From assembly GCF_900167045.1 (NCBI RefSeq), contig NZ_FUXJ01000019.1:1-60017 (forward strand): a stretch of 60,017 bases of DNA, given 5' to 3'. Positions within the stretch are counted from its first letter, which is position 1. Each line of letters opens with the position of its first letter. Position numbers and translations under genes: made by a program. Positions 53,647-60,017 of this stretch are shown one piece after another. This DNA comes from Legionella maceachernii. GTDB taxonomy: Bacteria > Pseudomonadota > Gammaproteobacteria > Legionellales > Legionellaceae. The notes beneath the pieces were generated by a model. That model saw only the letters and a program-made list of their open reading frames with translations. It had not been told where the DNA came from and searched no databases.

Positions 53647-54531
53647 ATGAGGATTGAGCAACGCGGTTTACAAGCACTGGATATGGTGATCCAAACGCAA
53701 AGCTTTGCCGAGGCGGCTAAACGATTATTTATTACTCAGCCGGCAGTGAGTTTGCGCATCAAACAATTAGAAGCCCAGTTTGGACAACCTTTGCTTATCC
53801 GAACTCTCCCTTACAAGGCCACTGCTTTGGGGGAGAAGCTTTTGAGTCTCCTTCGACGCACTCAGTTGCTTGAAGAACATTTATTGCAAGAAATTCAACT
53901 GGATACGCCAGCGAGGCTTTCGATCGCATTAAATCGTGATAGCCTAGAAACCTGGTTTATTCGATTATTGAACGAATTAAGCCTGCTGGAAAAAATCAAT
54001 ATTGACATCATCACGGATGATCAAGAAGTCACCATCGATTATTTTCGCCAAGGTGCCGTGTCCTCTTGCATTACAAGCTTCAATAAAGCCTTACCTGGTT
54101 GTGAATGTGTCCTGTTAGGCCATATGGATTATTTGCTTGTCGCATCACAAGGGTTTATTAATCGTCATTTTAAGTCTAAAAAAACATTGGAAGAAAATTT
54201 GATAGCTGCACCTGTGATCATTTTTGATGATCGCGATCGATTGCCTGAACAATATTTCCAGCATTTTTTTGGAAAATCCCCTTCTTTGAATCGCTATCAT
54301 AAGGTTCCTTCCGTTCAGGGTTATAAGCAATTTGCTCTACATGGCTACGGCTATGGATTGATTCCGCGTCTGGATATACTAGAAGAATTGGCAAAAGGGG
54401 AATTGGTCAATATGTGTCCTGATAAACCCTGGTTAATGCCACTTTATTGGCATTATTGGCAATTACCTGCCCGCCAATATCAACGGTTTATTGAAAAAAT
54501 AACGAAAGAAGCGAAACGTTTTCTTGTGTAA
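53647..54531 (+). CDS. argP: LysR-family regulator ArgP
   Basis: 294 residues. The LysR helix-turn-helix is at 15-60 (QALDMVIQTQSFAEAAKRLF and TQPAVSLRIKQLE). The effector domain follows, with DDQEVTIDYFRQGAVSSCI. In enterobacteria ArgP activates argO in response to arginine or lysine; the divergent layout here points to the same role. It also has the older name IciA. Confidence 0.9.
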   Translation: MRIEQRGLQALDMVIQTQSFAEAAKRLFITQPAVSLRIKQLEAQFGQPLLIRTLPYKATALGEKLLSLLRRTQLLEEHLLQEIQLDTPARLSIALNRDSLETWFIRLLNELSLLEKINIDIITDDQEVTIDYFRQGAVSSCITSFNKALPGCECVLLGHMDYLLVASQGFINRHFKSKKTLEENLIAAPVIIFDDRDRLPEQYFQHFFGKSPSLNRYHKVPSVQGYKQFALHGYGYGLIPRLDILEELAKGELVNMCPDKPWLMPLYWHYWQLPARQYQRFIEKITKEAKRFLV

Positions 54532-54566
54532 GTGGCAATAATAAAATGCATTGAGGAAGTGAAAAA

Positions 54567-55304
54567 ATGAAGGGAATTAAAATGGCTGAAGTTTCTTGGC
54601 CGGTCATCGAGCAAGCGTTTAAAGAGAGTTTACCCGTCATTATTCCGTTAGCGGCTGGTTGTAAGGAGCATGGCTTGCATTTACCGATGAATACGGATTT
54701 GATTATTGCCGAATATTTAGAAAATTGGATACTACAACATTATGTTGTGTTGGTCGCCCCGCCCGTGTTGTATCACTTTTTCCCAGCTTTTATTGAATAC
54801 CCCGGTTCTGCTACGCTTTCTTATGAGAGCGCTCTGTATTTTTTTATGGATTTATGTACTTCCTGGCATGAACAGGGCGCTAAACAATTCTATGTTTTGA
54901 ACACAGGGGTAAGTACAACTCAGGTTTTAGCCGAGGCACAAAATAAACTGCAAACCGAAGGTATTCGCTTAAACTATTGTGATTTTTCTGTCCTCTATGA
55001 TCATCCTGAGATAAAAAAAATCGCTGAGCAAAAAGTGGGGACGCATGCGGATGAAATAGAAACATCGATTATGCTTTACATAAAACCAGAGGTGGTTGAT
55101 TTAACTAAAGCAAAATCAGAAGAACATCCTGCAATGCCAGGTCCACTGACGCGAGAAGTGGGTGCGCAGGACAAGACGGTTTCAGTGACTGGAGCGTGGG
55201 GGAATCCAAGGTTTGCAACGCGTGAAAAAGGGAAAATTGCGGTGGGTATTTTGCAAAGAATATTGCATAAGGGATTGAGCGAAATGTTAACTTTGCCGGA
55301 TTGA
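54567..55304 (+). CDS. Creatininase-family amidohydrolase
   Basis: 245 residues. The family metal-binding motifs are visible: PLAAGCKEHGLHLPMNTD (the E-x-H-x-x-H-type site) near residue 27 and VGTHADEIETS near 157. These belong to creatininase-like enzymes, which include amidohydrolases of formamides, mycofactocin maturation MftE and guanosine-analogue processing enzymes. The substrate here is unknown. It begins 35 bases after argP and may share its transcript. Confidence 0.82.
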   Translation: MKGIKMAEVSWPVIEQAFKESLPVIIPLAAGCKEHGLHLPMNTDLIIAEYLENWILQHYVVLVAPPVLYHFFPAFIEYPGSATLSYESALYFFMDLCTSWHEQGAKQFYVLNTGVSTTQVLAEAQNKLQTEGIRLNYCDFSVLYDHPEIKKIAEQKVGTHADEIETSIMLYIKPEVVDLTKAKSEEHPAMPGPLTREVGAQDKTVSVTGAWGNPRFATREKGKIAVGILQRILHKGLSEMLTLPD

Positions 55305-55373
55305 GGCGATAAAACCGTTGACCATTAATCCGCTAAGCACTAGGATCGATCAATCTTATAAAAGTGACAATTT

Positions 55374-55961
55374 ATGGAACAATTAAATCGAGACTGGTTT
55401 GCAGCAATCAATGCTGGCGCTGATTTACACGGCTATGCATTAGGATTAGCTATTTTTACCGCTAAGTACCTTACGTATCTTGTTGTTTTAGGATTAGCTG
55501 TGCTTTGGTTGCGTGGAGAGGCAAAGCATCGTAACACCTTGTTATTAGCACTCAGTGGTTGCTTCATTGCGCTAGTGATTAATTGGATTATTGGGCTTAT
55601 TTGGTACCATCCTCGTCCTTTCGTGCTGGGCATTGGCCATACGTATCTTAATCATGCACCCGACAGTTCGTTTCCTAGCGATCATACGACAGCGCTTTGT
55701 GTCATTAGCTTTATTTTTTTATGGCGAGAAACCGCCCGAAGCGTAATTGGCCTTGTATTATTAGCGGTGGCGCTTTGCACCGCATGGGCGCGTATTTATG
55801 TGGGTGTGCATTATCCATTTGATATCTTAGGTAGTATGATCGTGGCCTTGTTTTCAACTATACTCATGACTTATTTAGCTCCTTTACTTGAAAAACATGT
55901 GGTGCCAATTCCAGAACAAATTCATCGTTGTCTATTCCAATCGCATGCAAAAAAGGGATAA
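55374..55961 (+). CDS. PAP2-family phosphatase (undecaprenyl-diphosphatase type)
   Basis: 195 residues with five or six membrane helices. The three PAP2 motifs appear as HPRPFVLG, FPSDHTTALCV (catalytic His in PSDHTT) and ARIYVGVHYPFDILGS. This group recycles undecaprenyl diphosphate (BcrC/PgpB-like) or acts on phosphatidylglycerophosphate. The active site would face the periplasm. It stands alone in plus orientation. Confidence 0.88.
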   Translation: MEQLNRDWFAAINAGADLHGYALGLAIFTAKYLTYLVVLGLAVLWLRGEAKHRNTLLLALSGCFIALVINWIIGLIWYHPRPFVLGIGHTYLNHAPDSSFPSDHTTALCVISFIFLWRETARSVIGLVLLAVALCTAWARIYVGVHYPFDILGSMIVALFSTILMTYLAPLLEKHVVPIPEQIHRCLFQSHAKKG

Positions 55962-56003
55962 TCAAATTTAAAGGAAGCATCACTGAAAGGAGGCAATATA
56001 ACT

Positions 56004-57605
56004 ATGCATAGTGTTCTCATTGTCGGCGCCGGACCTACTGGTTTAATGATGGCGTGTGAATTGGCTCGGTATGGCATTTCTTTTCGAATCATCGATAAAA
56101 AAGCGGAACCGACAGCCACAACCAATGCGGCAGGTATTCATGCCCGTACTTTAGAAATATTTGAACACATTGGGATTGTTGAGCAATTTCTTGCAGCAGG
56201 TAACATTGCAGATTGCTTAGAATTAAATTCACAACATAAGACCTTAGTGCGAGTACCGCTTAATACATTCGATTCGCATTTTAAATTTGTTTTGTTGTTG
56301 CCCCAGTCGATAACCGAAAAAATACTCAATGAGCGTCTGCAAGAGTTAAATCACCAAGTAGAACGAACCGTGGAATTAATTGATCTTACACAAGAAGACA
56401 ATAAGGTTATTTCTACCGTTAAACATGGAGATGGCCAGCTTGAAACGATCGAAACAGAGTGGGTCATTGGTTGTGATGGTTACCACAGTACTGTAAGAGA
56501 GAAGTCGCAAATTGAAATGCATGGTTCTGATATTGATCAAGCTTTTTTTGTCGCCGATGCTCACGTAAAAATTAAATCTCCTTCCAATTTTATCGAGGCC
56601 TTTTTCAGCCCAGGATCGGTTGTGGCTCTCTTTCCACTACCCGACGAGACTGGCAGAAACGATAAATTCCGCGTGGTCGCTAACATGAAATCACTCGAAC
56701 CCAAAAAATCATTTACCGACAACGAAATAAGAAATATCGTTCATAGTCATACAGAAGGACAATGCGAAGTCTCTGAGATTATATGGTCCTCTCCTTTTTG
56801 GATTCACAGCAAGCTGGCAACGTCTTTACATAAAGGGCGCATTTTCATTGCTGGGGATGCGGCGCATGTGCATTCGCCAGCAGGTGCGCAAGGAATGAAC
56901 ACAGGGATTCAGGATGCGTATAATTTGGCATGGAAATTAGCGCTTGTTATTAATAAAAAAGCGTCTATGCACTTTCTTGAGAGTTATCAGGATGAGCGTT
57001 ATCCTATTATTAAAACCATTGTTAACATGACTTTTAAAATGTCTCACTTAGCGTTAACAACCAATCCTATTTTAATCGCACTACGCAATTTTTTCATAAA
57101 AAACATAGTAGGACGTTCTGAGTCGATTAAAAAGGCGATGATAAAGTATGTTGCACAACTCGGATGGAATTATCGAAAAAGTCCCATTGTAGATAAAGAA
57201 ACACTCACTCGCCAATTCATGTTACAACCAGGCGATCTTATCGTTGATGTCAACTTAGAAAATAAAAATCACCTGTTTGATTTTCTTAATAATAACCAAC
57301 ATAACCTATTGCTATTTTCCGGTCCTGCGCCAAGTTCAGAAGGCCTAAAAAATATAGCCTCCACTTACCAATGGGTAACGCAAAATACCGATCATCTCAT
57401 CAAGGTGTATGTGGTGACCGACGAAAAAATTGAGTTACCTAACATCATTAATGACACAGGGCTAGCGATTCACCGACGGTATAACGTCACTGAACCTTCC
57501 CTGTGTTTAATCAGACCCGACCATTATATAGCGCTTTTTAAAGAAGAAATGAATTATGTTGCCCTGAAGAGTTATTTTGAAAGCGTAGGATTGCATTTCG
57601 GATGA
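56004..57605 (+). CDS. FAD-dependent aromatic monooxygenase
   Basis: 533 residues with AAAGGAGG before the start. FAD motif VGAGPTGLMMACELARYG at 6-24, GIHARTLEIFEHIGI, VIGCDGYHSTVR and FIAGDAAHVHSPAGAQGMNT are the class A monooxygenase motifs, and the C-terminal 150 residues form the thioredoxin-like domain of the phenol hydroxylase/PheA-TfdB group. It would hydroxylate an aromatic or polyketide-like substrate with NAD(P)H. A link with the NRPS-PKS 22 kb away is not indicated. Substrate unknown. Confidence 0.87.
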   Translation: MHSVLIVGAGPTGLMMACELARYGISFRIIDKKAEPTATTNAAGIHARTLEIFEHIGIVEQFLAAGNIADCLELNSQHKTLVRVPLNTFDSHFKFVLLLPQSITEKILNERLQELNHQVERTVELIDLTQEDNKVISTVKHGDGQLETIETEWVIGCDGYHSTVREKSQIEMHGSDIDQAFFVADAHVKIKSPSNFIEAFFSPGSVVALFPLPDETGRNDKFRVVANMKSLEPKKSFTDNEIRNIVHSHTEGQCEVSEIIWSSPFWIHSKLATSLHKGRIFIAGDAAHVHSPAGAQGMNTGIQDAYNLAWKLALVINKKASMHFLESYQDERYPIIKTIVNMTFKMSHLALTTNPILIALRNFFIKNIVGRSESIKKAMIKYVAQLGWNYRKSPIVDKETLTRQFMLQPGDLIVDVNLENKNHLFDFLNNNQHNLLLFSGPAPSSEGLKNIASTYQWVTQNTDHLIKVYVVTDEKIELPNIINDTGLAIHRRYNVTEPSLCLIRPDHYIALFKEEMNYVALKSYFESVGLHFG

Positions 57606-57617
57606 ATAATCATGCCT

Positions 57618-57637
57618 CGCGGCGCCAGCAAGCCGCG
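57618..57637. terminator. Candidate hairpin between convergent genes
   Basis: CGCGGC and GCCGCG form a six-base-pair GC stem with an eight-base loop between the monooxygenase stop (57605) and the L,D-transpeptidase-like stop (57659). A T tract is missing. Confidence 0.35.
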
Positions 57638-57658
57638 GAACGCAAAGAACATGCACCC

Positions 57659-58330
57659 TCAACTGCGAATAAAAATAGAAGGGTGCTGATTTTTATCGAG
57701 CCAGAGAAGAATTGCCAATAAATGTTGTTTATCCATGGCAATACAGCCTGCTGTAGGGGTATTTGCAGATTTCCATAAATGCATAAAAATCGCGCTTCCT
57801 GCGCCGGGGACAATAGGGTCCTTATTGTAATTGACGACGATACCCATTTTGTAGAATTTTACGTGCATGAACTCGTAACTTTTAGCCTCGGTTTTACCAT
57901 TGACCCAGTGATTGTAATCTTTAGAATTTACATCATCGACGTATTTATCATCGGGTGTAATGTATTTGTAATCCATTTTGAGTGCTAAGGGTTGAAAGCC
58001 GAATGCCTCACCTAAACTATACAATCCTGCCGGTGTTTTTAAGTCCCCTTCTCTTTTCTTACCAATGGGTGCAACACCTGATTTTCCAATCACTGCTTTT
58101 ACAGTAGGGAGGATTGGTTTCCAACGGTTTCCTTGTCGCTGACAAGCTATGATTTTAGCTTTGTATCCTGACACAGGCGTTACCACGAGGACTTGGGCGG
58201 TTTTTTTAGGGAGAGTCGTTAAATGAGTTAATACCGATTGGCAACGGTTCTTCGCGTGACCAGAAGCAAAACCTGACACAGAAAGGAGAGCAAGAAAAAT
58301 AACGGGTAATCCATTTTTTATATTTTGCAA
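57659..58330 (-). CDS. L,D-transpeptidase-fold (YkuD-like) secreted protein
   Basis: 223 residues with a signal peptide (LPVIFLALLSVSGFASGHA). The catalytic domain has IFMHLWKSANTPTAGCIAM, with the His and the catalytic Cys of the YkuD family in a TAGC form rather than SxGC, and GDLKTPAGLYSLGEAFGF and VNYN upstream. Members cross-link peptidoglycan or attach lipoprotein to it in the periplasm; this one belongs to the YafK-like side of the family. No peptidoglycan-binding domain is seen. It is divergent from the DUF937 gene. Confidence 0.8.
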   Translation of the reverse strand: MQNIKNGLPVIFLALLSVSGFASGHAKNRCQSVLTHLTTLPKKTAQVLVVTPVSGYKAKIIACQRQGNRWKPILPTVKAVIGKSGVAPIGKKREGDLKTPAGLYSLGEAFGFQPLALKMDYKYITPDDKYVDDVNSKDYNHWVNGKTEAKSYEFMHVKFYKMGIVVNYNKDPIVPGAGSAIFMHLWKSANTPTAGCIAMDKQHLLAILLWLDKNQHPSIFIRS

Positions 58331-58414
58331 TTGATATCACTCATTCGGCTGGTAAATGGAATATGTACTATACTAATAAAGCTTTAATTGCAAGCCAACT
58401 ACGGAGAACACGTT

Positions 58415-59011
58415 ATGGAAAACTCAATTTTTAGTGAAATCATTAATTTCATGCAAAATCACTCAGATGGACAAAAAGTAGTGGAGCAAAGCAGCCTTCC
58501 TCCCTCTGATGTTCATCAAGTTGCTAAAGAAGTTGTCCCTAAAATTACAGAGCAGGTAAAAAAAGATCCGCAAACGTTGGGAGAACTATTCAGAATTATT
58601 GCGCAAAATAAAAATGACCCACAATCCATGCTCAATTCAAATCCAGGCTTCGATAAACAGCAGGCTCAAAAAGAGGGTAATCAAATTCTGCAAGCCCTAT
58701 TTGGGGGAAGCGGTCAAACTGCGCAAATAGCAGATGAAGTCTCACAAAAAACAGGGGTTAGCAGTAACGATATCACTTCGATGATGCCGATGATTGCTGC
58801 CATGGCAACACGATTACTTGGCGGAAAAGTAGACACGATGGGAAATGGTGCTGATCCTCAGAGCCAACAAAGTTCCCTTAATGAGCTTCTCGGCTTTCTT
58901 GACATGAATAAAGATGGTTCAATCAGTGACGATTTAAGTCGTATTGGTCAAAAAATTCTAGGTAATCTCTTTAATACTCCCGATCAATCTAACCAAAATA
59001 GACAAGCCTAG
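58415..59011 (+). CDS. DUF937 protein with EF-hand-like C-terminal loop
   Basis: 198 residues from ATG 58415, which has GGAG upstream; the ORF opens earlier only with TTG 58388. The DUF937 region covers about 10-150 (LFGGSGQTAQIADEVSQKTG and MMPMIAAMATRLLGG). The end carries FLDMNKDGSISDDLSRIG, an EF-hand-like or dockerin-like calcium loop with D, N, D at positions 1, 3 and 5 but Leu at 12. Family function is unknown. Cytoplasmic, since no signal peptide is visible. Confidence 0.75.
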   Translation: MENSIFSEIINFMQNHSDGQKVVEQSSLPPSDVHQVAKEVVPKITEQVKKDPQTLGELFRIIAQNKNDPQSMLNSNPGFDKQQAQKEGNQILQALFGGSGQTAQIADEVSQKTGVSSNDITSMMPMIAAMATRLLGGKVDTMGNGADPQSQQSSLNELLGFLDMNKDGSISDDLSRIGQKILGNLFNTPDQSNQNRQA

Positions 59012-59358
59012 CCCACTTTGGCAGGCAATTGCCTGCCAAAATCGTCCGATATTTCCCGGTAAAGCATTGCCGAGACTTTGGCGTTGTAAGAAGACTTTGG
59101 GTCGCAAAATGAGATGCAGCTACGCTAATGATCCTAAAAACAGTTGCTATAAACGCTAAAGATAGTTATAAATATCGGTGCATTAAAATGCAAACGATGA
59201 ATAGGCATGCTTTTTGCTTTTAAAACCGGCTCTATCAGAATTGTTACGACGCTGAGAGAGCGGCTAAAGGATTAGCTTTTTAGGGTTTTCATTGTTAATA
59301 ACACAGACTGATTAGGTAAAAGAAGTCAGTTGTCTACCATGAAGAGAGGGAATTTGAT
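59012..59358. other. Intergenic region before recX
   Basis: 347 bases with a perfect 24-base palindrome at 59017-59040 (TTTGGCAGGCAA and its complement), probably the terminator of the DUF937 gene. No gene recognised; recA is not here. Confidence 0.45.
59017..59040. terminator. Palindrome after the DUF937 gene
   Basis: TTTGGCAGGCAA is followed directly by its exact reverse complement. It lies six bases after the stop at 59011; A and T bases flank it but no T tract follows. Confidence 0.5.
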
Positions 59359-59811
59359 ATGAGTAGTATTATTGATGTAGCTATTAAGCGTCTGTCGGAT
59401 AGCAGTTGCAGTGAATATGAATTGCGTCTGTTCTTAGAAAAAGAATTTTCCACTTTGCCAAATCTAGGATCTCAAATTAATGCTGCGTTCAAACGGCTAA
59501 AAGAACTGCAATTGATTAGTGATCTCCGATTAGCGACTCATTTAGCGCAACATTATGCGCATAAAGGGAATCGTTTTATTTCACAAATGCTAGAGCAAAA
59601 AGGCATATCTGAAGAGATAATTACAAAGGTTTTATCGTCTCTTGAGAATGAAAATGTTCGCGCTTTGGATGAAGCACGTAAAAAACTCGGCGATCAGTGG
59701 GATCGATCTGAAAACGCCCTGAATCTTCTCCATCGGTTTTTAACAGGCCGTAGTTTTTCTGGCCCTGCTATTCAGACAGTGATTGGGCAACTTGAGCAAA
59801 GTGCTGCTTAA
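59359..59811 (+). CDS. recX: RecX family regulatory protein
   Basis: 150 residues. The three-helix RecX repeats are readable: LFLEKEFSTL-type helix, AAFKRLKELQLISDLRLATHLAQHY and ISEEIITKVLSSL, followed by ALDEARKKLGDQW and RFLTGRSFSGPAIQTVI. RecX inhibits RecA filament growth. RecX genes usually follow recA; here recA is absent from the 347-base upstream region and from the window. It may therefore be a separate locus, as in some gammaproteobacteria. Confidence 0.82.
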   Translation: MSSIIDVAIKRLSDSSCSEYELRLFLEKEFSTLPNLGSQINAAFKRLKELQLISDLRLATHLAQHYAHKGNRFISQMLEQKGISEEIITKVLSSLENENVRALDEARKKLGDQWDRSENALNLLHRFLTGRSFSGPAIQTVIGQLEQSAA

Positions 59812-59892
59812 ATAAAAAACGCAAACATATCTTCCCAAAGCGAAGGTTCTCGTAGCGATCTTTCATTTTCGTACCGAAATGACAGTTGTGTT

Positions 59893-60017
59893 GTCGTCCC
59901 GAACGTAGTGGGGATCTCCTTGATGGAGTTATTGCCAAGAGTCGGGAGGTCCTTCGCTTTTGCTCAGGATGACGATGATATTGTCGTCCCGAACGTAGTG
60001 AGGGATCTCCTTGTTGG
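59893..60017. repeat. Tandem copies of the dispersed palindromic repeat
   Basis: GTCGTCCCGAACGTAGTG...TCAGGATGAC (59893-59973) has the same arm sequence as the repeat in the efflux operon, and a second copy starts 90 bases later at 59983 and runs off the window edge. A more degenerate part lies just upstream (59838-59884). Confidence 0.7.

Noticed and set aside
56004-57605. FAD monooxygenase as a tailoring enzyme of the NRPS-PKS
   Set aside because: It lies about 20 kb away in a different gene neighbourhood, in its own unit; nothing links it to the synthase.
1-60017. CRISPR array or cas genes
   Set aside because: No regularly spaced direct repeats of 25-40 bases and no cas-like proteins were found; the inverted repeats are single or palindromic.

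Overview
The window looks like a piece of a low-GC gammaproteobacterial chromosome, most probably Legionella or a close relative. This is inferred from gene order and content: pepP-ubiH-ubiI next to zapA, ygfB and a 6S RNA gene; ubiE-ubiJ-ubiB-tatA-tatB; cytochrome bd with small subunits; two proteins resembling Dot/Icm substrates; and a secreted repeat protein with a DUF1566-type C-terminus. No 16S rRNA or other decisive marker is present, so the genus is an inference.

Layout. Positions 1-4140 are accessory: an AbiE-like toxin-antitoxin pair with its own operator/promoter, small broken ORFs, a gene that has lost its 5' end, a remnant of an older transposase and a full ISL3-like element, all lying 3' of a tRNA-Asn gene. 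Positions 4224-12632 are core: tRNA-Asn, an aspartate-type aminotransferase, uvrB, 6S RNA and zapA on the minus strand, then ygfB, pepP, ubiH and ubiI. Positions 12709-21892 hold cell-envelope genes: a beta-barrel protein, an 881-residue secreted repeat protein, and a TolC/HlyD/MacB-like efflux operon that carries a palindromic repeat between ATPase and permease, followed by an aldo/keto reductase.

Positions 22022-39188 are the most unusual part. Two minus-strand effector-like genes (HAD-like, 322 aa; lipid-kinase-like N-terminus with a C-terminal membrane segment, 1040 aa) face away from a 2325-residue hybrid NRPS-PKS of order A-PCP-KS-AT-KR-ACP-TE. The NRPS-PKS stop overlaps the start of a 957-residue hybrid histidine kinase with PAS, HisKA, HATPase, receiver and Hpt domains. 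Then come a PhnA-like zinc-ribbon protein, a lipoprotein made of 14-residue repeats with a C-terminal membrane segment, and a second PAS histidine kinase with a non-standard phosphoacceptor motif. The NRPS-PKS plus kinase pair is the best candidate for an undescribed system: a small molecule made from one amino acid and one malonate, made together with a multistep phosphorelay sensor.

Positions 39305-60017 return to mostly core genes: a YhhQ-type transporter, an alpha/beta hydrolase, MltB, an MsrB-MsrA fusion, DUF1328, the tat/ubi operon, the cydP-cydA-cydB-cydX operon divergent from an Fnr regulator with a perfect FNR box between them, DUF1841, the argO/argP pair, a creatininase-like protein, a PAP2 phosphatase, an FAD monooxygenase, an L,D-transpeptidase-fold protein, a DUF937 protein and recX. 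Dispersed palindromic repeats occur at 19722-19803, 41547-41662, 51993-52083 and the right edge. Two genes too short to be seen in a routine ORF scan, cydX (38 aa) and cydP (55 aa), were found by reading the cyd locus directly.
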